Shown here: in pieces, positions 52,752-61,108 of the stretch
How the letters are laid out: the number at the start of each line of letters is the position of its first letter
How positions within the stretch are numbered: position 1 is the stretch's first letter
DNA from: Peptostreptococcus faecalis
Lineage (GTDB): Bacteria; Bacillota; Clostridia; Peptostreptococcales; Peptostreptococcaceae
Assembly (NCBI RefSeq): GCF_900240845.1
Contig: NZ_OERU01000001.1
Span: 827,079 to 891,078 of the forward strand
DNA length: 64,000 bases
Direction: 5' to 3'
Position numbers and translations under genes: made by a program
The notes under the pieces: generated by a model
What the model was told of the DNA's origin: nothing
What the model saw: only the letters and a program-made list of their open reading frames with translations
Databases searched by the model: none

Positions 52752-54026
52752 ATGAATAAAATACTTATAAAAAACGGACGAATTATTAATCCTATTGATG
52801 GATTTGACTCAGTATCTGATCTTTTAATAGAAGATGGACTAGTAAAAAGAATTGAAAAGCATATTGAAGAAAAGGATGGCTACCATATAATTGATGCAAC
52901 AAATTGTATTGTTTCACCTGGTTTAATTGATATACATGTACACTTTAGAGATCCTGGTTTCACTCATAAAGAAGATCTATTTACAGGAGCTAAGTCTGCA
53001 GCAGCTGGTGGTTTTACTTCTGTAATACTAATGGCCAATACAAATCCAAAAATTGATTCTATAAAAAATTTAAACTATGTAATAGAAAAGGCAAAAAAAG
53101 CAGATATTAATATATACCAAGAAGCGGCATTAACTCATGATTTCAAAGAAAATCTAGTCGATATGGAAAGTCTTTATGATGCCGGTGCTGTTGGTTTTAC
53201 AAATGATGGTGTTCCAGTTATGAATACTTCTCTACTTCGTAAAGCAATGTTCAAGGCTAAAGAAATTGGTGCTGTCATAGCATTACACGAAGAGGATAAT
53301 TCCTTAATTGAAAATCATGGAGTAAATAGTGGTTTTGTGTCAGAAAAAATGGGATTAGGTGGCGCACCTAGAGTTGCTGAAGATGTAATGGTGTCTAGAG
53401 ATTGTATGTTGGCATTAGAAACTGGCGCTACAATTGACATTCAACATATTAGTTCTGGAAATGCTGTAGATATGGTGAGATATGCAAAATCTTTAGGAGC
53501 TAATGTTTTTGCAGAAGCAAGCCCACATCATTTTACTTTAACTGAAAAAGATGTATTAGAACATGGAACTTTAGCTAAGATGAACCCTCCTCTTAGAACT
53601 GAAGAAGATCGTGATAAAATAATTAAGGGACTAATTGATGATACTATAGAAATTATAGCAACGGATCATGCCCCACATACTTCAGAAGAAAAAAATGTAG
53701 AGTTCAAAAAAGCTCCAAGCGGAATAATTGGTCTAGAGACTGCCCTACCTCTTTCAATTACCGAGTTAGTAAAAAAAGATAAACTTAAAATGATACATAT
53801 GCTGTCAAAATTAACATGCAATCCTTCAAAATACTACAATCTAAATAGAGGTGATATAAGCTCAGGAAAAATTGCAGATATTTGTATATTTAACCCTGAC
53901 GAAAAATTTATTGTTGATAAATTCTATTCAAAATCATCTAACTCACCTTTTATAGGTAGAGAGCTTTTTGGAAAAGTTAAATACACTATCTGTTCAGGAA
54001 AAATAGTATATTCAGATGAAAAATAA
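52752..54026 (+). CDS. pyrC: Dihydroorotase (PyrC, class I)
   Basis: This 424-residue zinc amidohydrolase closes carbamoyl-aspartate to dihydroorotate in pyrimidine synthesis. Zinc-binding 'IDIHVHFRDPGFTHKED' (about residues 56-72) carries the HxH, 'NIQHISSG'-type 'DIQHISSGNA' (about 228) and 'EASPHHFTLTE' (about 256) supply further ligands, and 'IIATDHAPHTSEEK' (about 299-312) holds the catalytic Asp. Length fits the type with a full amidohydrolase core. No other pyr gene is adjacent and I saw no PyrR attenuator in the short upstream gap. Confidence 0.93.
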   Translation: MNKILIKNGRIINPIDGFDSVSDLLIEDGLVKRIEKHIEEKDGYHIIDATNCIVSPGLIDIHVHFRDPGFTHKEDLFTGAKSAAAGGFTSVILMANTNPKIDSIKNLNYVIEKAKKADINIYQEAALTHDFKENLVDMESLYDAGAVGFTNDGVPVMNTSLLRKAMFKAKEIGAVIALHEEDNSLIENHGVNSGFVSEKMGLGGAPRVAEDVMVSRDCMLALETGATIDIQHISSGNAVDMVRYAKSLGANVFAEASPHHFTLTEKDVLEHGTLAKMNPPLRTEEDRDKIIKGLIDDTIEIIATDHAPHTSEEKNVEFKKAPSGIIGLETALPLSITELVKKDKLKMIHMLSKLTCNPSKYYNLNRGDISSGKIADICIFNPDEKFIVDKFYSKSSNSPFIGRELFGKVKYTICSGKIVYSDEK

Positions 54027-54035
54027 TTTTTAATA

Positions 54036-54076
54036 AAAAGTCCCCTTGTTATCAAATTAGACAAGGGGGGCTTTTT
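54036..54076 (+). terminator. Terminator after pyrC
   Basis: AAAAAGTCCCCTTGT pairs with ACAAGGGGGGCTTTTT with one bulge, followed by T-rich sequence. The A-tract on the other side may let it serve the convergent gene as well. Confidence 0.85.
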
Positions 54077-54127
54077 ATTAATTTGTAAACATATTACAAT
54101 AATTTCAGAGATACCAATTAAAAATAT

Positions 54128-54643
54128 CTACTTCAATTCATCAATAAATTTATTTAATACTTTGCTTTTACTAGTTAAAACTGACAGCTCTTCTCTGTCA
54201 TCTATATTTAAACTATCATTTAAGCTCTTTAAATATTCATCGAGCTTTGTAAGTTTTTTTGCAAGTTCTTTGCTATTGGATTCAGTATTAAACTCCAAAT
54301 ATTCTCCCAACAACATTGAATAAATTGAAGACTGATCAAGTAATTCAAGAGCTACTTTCTGAAAATACTCACCTTCATCTTCTTTACCTTCATGCAATGC
54401 TTGCTTTGACATAGCTAATGATATTCCTGCAAGTTTGCTAGATAAATCAAATTGATTTCTAAGCAATTTGATGTCATTATCATCAGCGTCTAATATCATC
54501 TCAAAATACTCTTTTTCTGAATCTGAGTCCTCATTTTCCATTTCAAAAAAAACACTTGAATCATATCCGCATACAGGACATACTGCAGGAGCGTCTTCGC
54601 CTATATGCACATACCCACATTCCTTACATTTGAATTTTTTCAT
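54128..54643 (-). CDS. Rubredoxin-type zinc ribbon plus degenerate ferritin-like domain
   Basis: This is a 171-residue protein. Residues 1-31 form a rubredoxin-like knuckle pair ('CKECGYVHIGEDAPAVCPVCGY'; CxxCGY then CxxCGY), as at the tip of rubrerythrins. The helical rest (about 45-125) aligns with rubrerythrin ferritin-like helices, including a conserved 'LLGE' turn, but where rubrerythrin has EExEHA (a diiron ExxH) this protein reads 'LELLDQSS' (about 101-108), so key iron ligands are absent. An electron-transfer or structural role without peroxidase activity is plausible. It is a single gene. Confidence 0.65.
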   Translation of the reverse strand: MKKFKCKECGYVHIGEDAPAVCPVCGYDSSVFFEMENEDSDSEKEYFEMILDADDNDIKLLRNQFDLSSKLAGISLAMSKQALHEGKEDEGEYFQKVALELLDQSSIYSMLLGEYLEFNTESNSKELAKKLTKLDEYLKSLNDSLNIDDREELSVLTSKSKVLNKFIDELK

Positions 54644-54950
54644 GTCACAACTCCTTTTTGTAAAATTTCATATTAATACATATCTGCATTGTAACTTCCT
54701 AAATTACTCTGCTGAAATACTTCATTTACATCATTTTACAATTCTAGTTATGCAATGTCAAGAATTCATATACATTTGATTAGTATTATTTATATAAAAA
54801 GTTAATTTTATAATTATTCTATCATTAGGATAAGAAAAAAACAATTTATAAAATATTTATACCTTTTTTTATAAATTATAATAAATATTTACGTTTTTAT
54901 ATTTAATTATTTACTAATATATAGTAGAATGGAATAGATAGGAGGGTGAC
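54644..54950. other. AT-rich divergent gap
   Basis: This stretch of about 300 bp separates the rubredoxin-like and deacetylase genes. It contains the ribosome site (AGGAGGGTGAC) of the deacetylase gene and a TAGAAT-type -10 candidate near it. I see no coding frame, terminator or clear repeat. Confidence 0.4.
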
Positions 54951-55850
54951 ATGAGTATAAATAATAAAAGAAACAAAGAAAAATCAAGTTATAATTTCAA
55001 AAAGGCAATACTATTTGCAATAATAATAGTTAGTATAATAGGATGTGTGGTAATAGGTTTAGAGTATAAAAAAGAACAAGAAGCATCTCTTAAGAAAAAT
55101 ACAAATAATTTAAGTGCAGAAAGTAAAAATATTGAAAAAGAACCTATTGTAGGTCAGAGAACAGAAGAAAAGAAACTTTATGGAGTTGATTCTCAAAAAG
55201 TCTGGAATGCATTAAACACATATAGTTATGATAATGGTGGTAAAAAAGAAGTTTTCCTTACTTTTGATGATGGTCCTTCACTTACAAATACGCCAAATAT
55301 ATTAAAAATTCTTAAAGAAAATGATGTAAAAGCAACTTTTTTTGTAATGGGTAAATCACTTAAAATGGATGGAGCTGCAGCTGTATTGAAAGATACTTAT
55401 AATCAAGGTATGGCAATAGCCAACCATTCTTATTCACATGATTATAAATATTTATATCCTGGAAGAACTTTAAATATAGATAACTTTAAATCTGATTTTG
55501 ATAAAAATGATAAGTTAATAAAAGATTCAATCGGTGTAGATAACTTCTCTACTAGAGTAATTAGATGCCCAGGAGGTCAGTTGTCATGGAAAAATACAGA
55601 ACCTCTTAGTGATTATCTAATTAAAAATAACAAAGCTTCAATCGACTGGAACAGCCTTAATGGCGATGCAGAAGGTCCAAAAAAGAATGCTGAGCAACTA
55701 TATCAAGAAGCTGTAAAAACTTCTACTGGCAGTAATTTAGTCGTTCTACTTATGCATGATACATACGGAAAAGAAGATACAGTTAACTCTCTTGATAAGA
55801 TTATAAAATATTACAAAGAGCAAGGATACGAATTTAAAACACTAGTATAA
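54951..55850 (+). CDS. Membrane-anchored polysaccharide deacetylase (NodB family)
   Basis: The protein has 299 residues: one N-terminal membrane helix (about 19-36), a charged linker (about 40-75), then a NodB deacetylase domain (about 95-297). Motifs: 'VFLTFDDGPSLT' (catalytic Asp and metal Asp, about 97-108), metal-binding 'ANHSYSHDYKYLYPG' (H-x3-H type, about 159-173), 'RVIRCPGGQLSW' (about 201-212) and the closing 'VVLLMHDTYGK' (about 263-273). It probably deacetylates peptidoglycan or a wall glycan outside the cell. AGGAGGGTGAC precedes the ATG. It is a single gene. Confidence 0.9.
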   Translation: MSINNKRNKEKSSYNFKKAILFAIIIVSIIGCVVIGLEYKKEQEASLKKNTNNLSAESKNIEKEPIVGQRTEEKKLYGVDSQKVWNALNTYSYDNGGKKEVFLTFDDGPSLTNTPNILKILKENDVKATFFVMGKSLKMDGAAAVLKDTYNQGMAIANHSYSHDYKYLYPGRTLNIDNFKSDFDKNDKLIKDSIGVDNFSTRVIRCPGGQLSWKNTEPLSDYLIKNNKASIDWNSLNGDAEGPKKNAEQLYQEAVKTSTGSNLVVLLMHDTYGKEDTVNSLDKIIKYYKEQGYEFKTLV

Positions 55851-55871
55851 CAATTTAATATTTTAAAAAAT

Positions 55872-55914
55872 AAAACTAAAGTTTGGTAAATATGTATTCC
55901 ACTACTTTAGTTTT
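55872..55914 (+). terminator. Terminator after the polysaccharide deacetylase gene
   Basis: AAAACTAAAGT pairs with ACTTTAGTTTT over 11 bp around an AT-rich loop, followed by TTATTTT. Confidence 0.8.
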
Positions 55915-56119
55915 TATTTTATTTAATTTAAAATATTCCTGTATATTGCTTAATTATTTGATTAGTAAATCCCACTAATAATATTTGAAAATTCATTAAA
56001 TTATGGTTATTTAGTTGATAAAATGATAAAATAATATTATATAGTATATATTAAATGTCAAAAAATACAAGAAAGTATTTTTGCATTATCTATAAATAAT
56101 CATTTGGAGGTCTCTTATT

Positions 56120-56992
56120 ATGAAAAGAATAGCTTTTATTGGTGCTGGGATAATGGGTAAAAACATGATTCGTAATTTTTTGAAAAAAGGAATTCATGTA
56201 GATTTTTATTCGAGGACAAAGGAGAATGCTTTAGATATAATAGATGAAGGGGCAAATTGGTGCGACTCGATTGCTGAGTGTATAACTAATCATGACATAA
56301 TAATAAGCATGGTCGGTTTCCCTAGTGACGTTCAAGAAATATATCTTGGAGACAGTGGAATCATATTAAATGCAAAAGAACACGCATACCTTATTGATAT
56401 GACAACTACAGATCCAAACCTTTCAATTGAAATAGGCAAAGAGGCAAAAAAAAGAAATTTACATTTTCTAGATGCACCTGTTACCGGTGGAGATGAATCT
56501 GCAAAAAATGGTACTCTGACTATTATGGTCGGTTCTGAATCAGTAGATTTTGAAAGATGCTATCCTGTTTTTAAATGCCTTGGCAATATAATTATTCATG
56601 AAGGCCCAGTTGGTTCAGGTCAAAAAACTAAAATGGCTAATCAAATTGCTGTAGCAGCAAATATTGCAGGAGTTTGTGAGTCTTTGTATTTTGCTCAAAA
56701 ATCAGGTCTGGATGTTAATAAGGTTCTCATTACAATTAGTACTGGTGCCGCATCTAGCTTTCAAATGGATACACTAGCACCCAAAATTTTGGATGAAGAT
56801 TTCGAACCTGGTTTTTTTGCAAAACATCTCGTAAAGGATATGGATATAGTACATTCAGAGGCAAAAAATATAAACATAGATTTACCTATCTTGGAAGAAA
56901 TTCTAAACACTTATCGCAAAATTTTAGATGAAGGATATGGAGATTTAGGTACTCAAGCACTTTATAAATACTATGATAAAGAAATAGATTAA
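56120..56992 (+). CDS. 3-hydroxyisobutyrate dehydrogenase-family NAD(P) oxidoreductase
   Basis: This 290-residue beta-hydroxyacid dehydrogenase has an N-terminal Rossmann motif 'IAFIGAGIMGKNMIRNFLKKG' type (GxGxMG at about 7-12), the substrate-loop 'LDAPVTGGDESAKNGTLTIM' (about 118-137), and the catalytic lysine in 'GQKTKMANQIAVA' (about 173-185). These enzymes reduce small 3-hydroxy or semialdehyde acids (hydroxyisobutyrate, tartronate semialdehyde, succinic semialdehyde); the substrate is not evident. GGAGG precedes the ATG. It is a single gene with its own terminator. Confidence 0.88.
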   Translation: MKRIAFIGAGIMGKNMIRNFLKKGIHVDFYSRTKENALDIIDEGANWCDSIAECITNHDIIISMVGFPSDVQEIYLGDSGIILNAKEHAYLIDMTTTDPNLSIEIGKEAKKRNLHFLDAPVTGGDESAKNGTLTIMVGSESVDFERCYPVFKCLGNIIIHEGPVGSGQKTKMANQIAVAANIAGVCESLYFAQKSGLDVNKVLITISTGAASSFQMDTLAPKILDEDFEPGFFAKHLVKDMDIVHSEAKNINIDLPILEEILNTYRKILDEGYGDLGTQALYKYYDKEID

Positions 56993-57000
56993 ACAATAAA

Positions 57001-57037
57001 AAGAACTAGGTTTATATTAAAATAAAACCTAGTTCTT
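57001..57037. terminator. Bidirectional terminator between two NAD(P)-binding protein genes
   Basis: AAGAACTAGGTTT and AAACCTAGTTCTT form a 13-bp perfect stem, with A and T tracts for both convergent genes. Confidence 0.87.
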
Positions 57038-57049
57038 TTGTTAATTATA

Positions 57050-57697
57050 TCAAATTTTTATAAAATTTTGCTTAGAAAGTACTGAAATTCTTTGTTTAAT
57101 ATGTTCTCCATTTACAGCCTCATCAATCATTGCAATAGAATAATCTGCATAACTGATAAAACTTTCTCCATTTGAATTAACTGTGAAGTCTTCTCCAGCT
57201 AAAATATATTCACCAGTTCTTTCTCCTTCAAACTGAAAATCTGCAGCCGGACTAATATAAGTCCAGTTTACGTCATCTCTAGATCTAAGCTTTTCGAGTG
57301 AGTCACCCATGGCCTTTGCTAAAGGTTTGAATGCTTCTATAAAATCTGGAGAATCAGATAGAGTCAGTTTATGATCTTTATCTATATAAAGGCTACCTGC
57401 TCCACCAACTACTAATAATCTTGTATCCGTTCCACTTAATATATCTGATAAGTGCATCAGTGAAGTCGAATGTTGATGTAGAGTATCATCTGCCCACGTT
57501 CCGAAGGCATCTATTACCACATCAAAGTCTTTTAAATCATCAGAAGTTAAATCAAAAAGATCTCTCTGTATAAATTTCTTTGCTAATGACTTATTCTCTC
57601 CTCTTACGACTGCTGTAACGTCTAGATTTCTTCTAGTCGCTTCCTCGACAATCTTTCTTCCTTGTTTTCCATTGGCAGATATAACCGCTATCTTCAT
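57050..57697 (-). CDS. NAD(P)H-binding protein (NmrA/YwnB-like short-chain fold)
   Basis: This 215-residue atypical short-chain dehydrogenase has the nucleotide motif 'IAVISANGKQGRKIVEEA' (G-x2-G-x2-G variant, about residues 3-20), 'VVIDAFGTWADD' (about 61-72) and 'RLLVVGGAGSLYID' (about 93-106). The YxxxK catalytic pair of classical enzymes is not clear, as in NmrA/YwnB-like proteins, which may sense redox or reduce quinone-like compounds. GGAGG precedes the ATG. Function unassigned. Confidence 0.8.
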   Translation of the reverse strand: MKIAVISANGKQGRKIVEEATRRNLDVTAVVRGENKSLAKKFIQRDLFDLTSDDLKDFDVVIDAFGTWADDTLHQHSTSLMHLSDILSGTDTRLLVVGGAGSLYIDKDHKLTLSDSPDFIEAFKPLAKAMGDSLEKLRSRDDVNWTYISPAADFQFEGERTGEYILAGEDFTVNSNGESFISYADYSIAMIDEAVNGEHIKQRISVLSKQNFIKI

Positions 57698-57759
57698 AAT
57701 AAAAACCTCCTATTATTGTTTTTAATTAAAAACTTTTACTTAGAGATGTTATTACCCAT

Positions 57760-57784
57760 AAAAAACTTAAAAAAACAAGTTTTT
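57760..57784 (-). terminator. Terminator overlapping the end of the HsdR-N-like gene
   Basis: AAAAACTT pairs with AAGTTTTT around an A-rich loop. On the minus strand it ends in a long T-run. The hairpin begins within the stop codon. Confidence 0.6.
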
Positions 57785-58244
57785 AGTGTTCGTGGTCGCA
57801 ATCTTCTCCACAATCGCCATGATTTGCAACGTGTTCATTGTATTCTTTTTCTGCTAATTTATATTCTTCAATCATTCTGTCATATGTTGGAAGCTGCTCT
57901 TCATCATCTAAATCAGTACCATTCCAATCTGCATACATCATCTGGTCTCCATTAGTCAATATCATTCTTCCTACGTGAGTAGTTTCATCTATTAATTCTA
58001 AGTAGTCCATCTGAGCTTCAACAACGCTTTCAGTCAACTCAATATCTTCATCCAAGCATTGTACTACCATAAGTGGTAAAATTGATTCTGTTTCATCTTC
58101 AATTACTACAGTAATATCAATAGTACCTTCAACACCTTCTTCGTATTCAGATAGTGGTGTATCTACCTCTATCATATTTTCTGGAACCTTTAATTCTTCA
58201 ACTAAATATTCTATAACTCTGTCTTTAACTAGTTCTTTTGACAT
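57783..58244 (-). CDS. HsdR N-terminal-like (HSDR_N_2) protein, nuclease motif lost, with His/Cys tail
   Basis: This 153-residue protein aligns throughout with the N-terminal nuclease-like domain PF13588: 'RVIEYLVEELKVPENMIEVDTPL' type start (about residue 8), 'IDITVVIE' (about 42-49), a beta strand 'LPLMVVQCLDEDIELTESVV' (about 56-75) and 'ILTNGDQMMYADWNG' (about 95-109). In active members the strand ends E-C-K of a PD-(D/E)xK site; here it is Q-C-L, so catalysis is probably lost. The C-terminus HGDCGEDCDHEH looks like a metal-binding tag. No restriction genes are nearby. Function unknown. Confidence 0.7.
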   Translation of the reverse strand: MSKELVKDRVIEYLVEELKVPENMIEVDTPLSEYEEGVEGTIDITVVIEDETESILPLMVVQCLDEDIELTESVVEAQMDYLELIDETTHVGRMILTNGDQMMYADWNGTDLDDEEQLPTYDRMIEEYKLAEKEYNEHVANHGDCGEDCDHEH

Positions 58245-58412
58245 TGTATTCCCCTTCCGTATTTATATATATTTGATTATTATTATACCACCCAATATAT
58301 TTAAAGTCCATAAAATAGAAAAATAAACATTCAAGGTAAAATTAAGCATAATATTATATCCTGATAAGTAATCTTGGAAATATAAGATTTATTATTTTTG
58401 GAGGTATATAAA

Positions 58413-59447
58413 ATGAAAAAATATAATAAAATATTTTCTGCAGTGATGTCTCTTTTAATTATGTTTTCTATGTATGGTAGTGCAAAAGCGGACTCTACTG
58501 GGGAAGTAATTACAATTGGTGCAAATCTAAATGCAAATCAGAAAAAAGAAATTTTGAATTACTTTGGAGTAAGTGCAGATAATCCTGATATAATATATGT
58601 AAATAATCAGCAAGAAAGAAAATATCTATCAGGAATAGCTCCTGATAGACAAATAGGTAATGTAACCATGTCTTCATCTTATGTAGTTCCCACTACTGAT
58701 GGTGGAATCAATGTTAAAACATCTAATATTACTTGGGTAACTAGTTCCATGATTGCTTCTACTTTATCTACAGCAGGTGTAGAAAATGCAAATGTAGTTG
58801 CAGCTGCGCCTTTCCCTGTAAGTGGAACAGGGGCTCTTACAGGTATTACAATGGCTTTTGAAAAATCTTCCGGCGAAAAATTAACTGAAGAAAAGAAAAA
58901 ATTAGCAAACCAAGAGTTAGTAACAACAGGTAATATCGCTGAAGAAGTTGGTAATGATAAAGCATCAGGAATAATTAATGATGCAAAAAAAGATGTAATT
59001 AAGGATAACCTAACTTCTGAAAAAGATATAGAAAAAAAGGTTGAAGAAATTGCTAACAACTATAATGTTAATTTGAGCACAGGTAATATAAATATAATAG
59101 TAAATCTACTAAAAGATGTAAGTGCTCAAAACTATGACTATAATGAAGTGAAAGATACTTTAAATAATGTAAGTGCTAATGTAAGATCAAGCTTAAAAAA
59201 TGCTGGAGAAAACATAAATGTTGACGGTATAATTGAAAAAGCATCTTCTTTCTTAAGAAACAATAAGGATGCAAATGAATTTTTCAATAAATTTGATGAG
59301 TCAAAGTTATCAAAAGATGCTATTGTTAGTACAACAACTTCTGGAATTGAAAATGTTCAAAAAATAGCGGGAGACGTAGGTCAACAAGTTGAACAAAGTG
59401 GATTTTTTGATAAAATCATTAATTTTTTCAAATCACTTTTTAATTAG
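58413..59447 (+). CDS. Secreted DUF1002 family protein
   Basis: This 344-residue protein has a signal peptide (about residues 1-26, ending GSAKA). The mature chain opens 'VITIGANLNANQKKEILNYFGV' (from about 32), with 'TDGGINVKTSNITWVTSSMIASTL' (starting about 90) and 'AAPFPVSGTGALTGI' (about 128-142), all typical of DUF1002. The C-terminal part is helical and ends in an amphipathic, Phe/Lys-rich segment. The function of the family is unknown. I use the ATG at 58413 behind GGAGG. It is a single gene. Confidence 0.82.
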   Translation: MKKYNKIFSAVMSLLIMFSMYGSAKADSTGEVITIGANLNANQKKEILNYFGVSADNPDIIYVNNQQERKYLSGIAPDRQIGNVTMSSSYVVPTTDGGINVKTSNITWVTSSMIASTLSTAGVENANVVAAAPFPVSGTGALTGITMAFEKSSGEKLTEEKKKLANQELVTTGNIAEEVGNDKASGIINDAKKDVIKDNLTSEKDIEKKVEEIANNYNVNLSTGNINIIVNLLKDVSAQNYDYNEVKDTLNNVSANVRSSLKNAGENINVDGIIEKASSFLRNNKDANEFFNKFDESKLSKDAIVSTTTSGIENVQKIAGDVGQQVEQSGFFDKIINFFKSLFN

Positions 59448-59521
59448 TTCTATTCAATAATGCTACAACATACTTATATATTAATTTATTATTAATAAGT
59501 AAATACTGATAATGAATTAAG

Positions 59522-59562
59522 AAAAACAGACCTTAGTTTTATTAAAACTAAGGTCTGTTTTT
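59522..59562. terminator. Bidirectional terminator between the DUF1002 gene and metQ
   Basis: AAAAACAGACCTTAGTTTT (59522-59540) and its exact reverse complement (59544-59562) form a 19-bp stem around ATT, with A and T runs for both convergent genes. Confidence 0.92.
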
Positions 59563-59581
59563 TATTTTATTGCTATAGGTT

Positions 59582-60406
59582 TTAGAATGAAGGTATTATA
59601 GCTCCATCATATTTTTCTTCTATAAATTTTTTAACTTCAGGTGATGTCATAGCTTTATCTAAAGCTTTTATTTTTTCGCTATCCTTATCATCTTCTCTAA
59701 CTGCTATGATATTAGAATAAGGAGAATCCTTTGACTCGATGGCTATAGAATCTTTAGTAGGATTTAATTTTGCTTGAAGAGCGTAATTAGAGTTTATTAC
59801 TGCTAAATCAACATCTTTCAAAGTTGTTGGAAGTTGTTCTGCTCCCATTTCCTTTACTTCTATGTTCTTCTTATTTTCAGTTATATCCTTAGCTGTTAAA
59901 ATTTCCTTATCATTAACTTTTATTAGTCCTTCTTTTGCAAGTAATTTTAATGCTCTTGATTCGTTAGTTGGGTCATTTGGAACGGCTACTATAGCTCCAT
60001 CTTTTAATTCAGAAATACTCTTAACTTTTTCTGAGTAAACGCCCATAGGTTCTAAATGAACCTTAACTGTGTATGCTAGATTGTCATTATTCTTTTTGTT
60101 ATATTCTTCTAAGTAAGGTATATGCTGATAAAAGTTAGCATCTAGTGATTTTTCTGATAGAGCCTTATTAGGTAGTACGTAGTCATTAAATACCTTTACA
60201 TTTAATGTGTAACCTTCTTTTTCAAGAAGAGGCTTAACAGCTGAATTTAAAATTTCAGCATGTGGATTTGCTGTAGCTCCAACTGTGATTACTTTGTCAG
60301 AACTTGACGTTTTTTCTTCTTCAGATTTGTTATCTGTTGAACACGCTACAAGAGTAAGCGATAAAATAGCTGTTGCTGTAAGAGTTAATAATTTTTTTAC
60401 TTTCAT
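59582..60406 (-). CDS. metQ: Methionine-binding lipoprotein MetQ
   Basis: This 274-residue NlpA/MetQ-family binding protein has a lipoprotein signal ending in 'LSLTLVACSTDN' (Cys about residue 22). The mature part carries 'ITVGATANPHAEILNS' (about 40), 'DANFYQHIPYLEEYNKK' (about 94) and 'NSNYALQAKLNP' (about 200), all typical of MetQ. It captures D- or L-methionine outside the membrane for MetNI. It is third in the metN-metI-metQ operon under a SAM-I riboswitch, behind GGAGG. Confidence 0.93.
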   Translation of the reverse strand: MKVKKLLTLTATAILSLTLVACSTDNKSEEEKTSSSDKVITVGATANPHAEILNSAVKPLLEKEGYTLNVKVFNDYVLPNKALSEKSLDANFYQHIPYLEEYNKKNNDNLAYTVKVHLEPMGVYSEKVKSISELKDGAIVAVPNDPTNESRALKLLAKEGLIKVNDKEILTAKDITENKKNIEVKEMGAEQLPTTLKDVDLAVINSNYALQAKLNPTKDSIAIESKDSPYSNIIAVREDDKDSEKIKALDKAMTSPEVKKFIEEKYDGAIIPSF

Positions 60407-60454
60407 TTTGTACCTCCTTAATTAATATAAATATATTTAAATAAAGCAAAAACT

Positions 60455-61108
60455 TTATTTAAGTTTTTTATAAAGATAGTCTCCAATTCCTTGTATAACT
60501 TGTACTAGTATTACCAATGCTATTACTGTGAAAATCATTACATTAGCATCAAATTGCTGGTGACCATACATCAGTGCCACATTACCAAGTCCACCTGCCC
60601 CTACAGCTCCCGCCATAGCAGTATAACCTAATATAGTAATTATAGCTAAAGTTATTCCGGTAATTATAGAAGGTGTAGCTTCTTTTATCATTACCTTGAA
60701 AATTATCTGTCTATCTGTCGCACCAAATGATTTAGCAGCTTCAATTAATCCTTTGTCAACCTCATTTAAAGCACTTTCTATAAGCCTAGCTATAAATGGA
60801 GCTGAGCCAATTGTTATTGGAACTATCGCTGCAGTATCTCCTATGCTCGTTCCCACTATAAGTCTAGTTATGGGAATCATTGCAACAATAAGAATCATAA
60901 AAGGGAAACTTCTTACAATATTTACTATCAAACCTAGTATTCTATTTACATTCTTGTTTGGCTTTAAGCCATCTTCCTTTGTTAGCACAAGTATAATTGC
61001 TATAATAAAACCAAGAAAAGTTGCAATTATCGTTGGAACAAATATCATATATAATGTTTGTATAAATGCCTCGGGAAATAAAATCGTTATATATTCATTA
61101 AAGCTCAT
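60455..61108 (-). CDS. metI: Methionine ABC transporter permease MetI
   Basis: This 217-residue permease has five predicted helices and the coupling-helix loop 'LIEAAKSFGATDRQIIFKVM' (about residues 122-141), characteristic of MetI. It starts 11 nt inside the 3' end of metN, so translation is coupled, and metQ follows after 48 nt. A protein this size with a single BPD_transp_1 domain is normal. With MetN it imports methionine. Confidence 0.93.
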   Translation of the reverse strand: MSFNEYITILFPEAFIQTLYMIFVPTIIATFLGFIIAIILVLTKEDGLKPNKNVNRILGLIVNIVRSFPFMILIVAMIPITRLIVGTSIGDTAAIVPITIGSAPFIARLIESALNEVDKGLIEAAKSFGATDRQIIFKVMIKEATPSIITGITLAIITILGYTAMAGAVGAGGLGNVALMYGHQQFDANVMIFTVIALVILVQVIQGIGDYLYKKLK

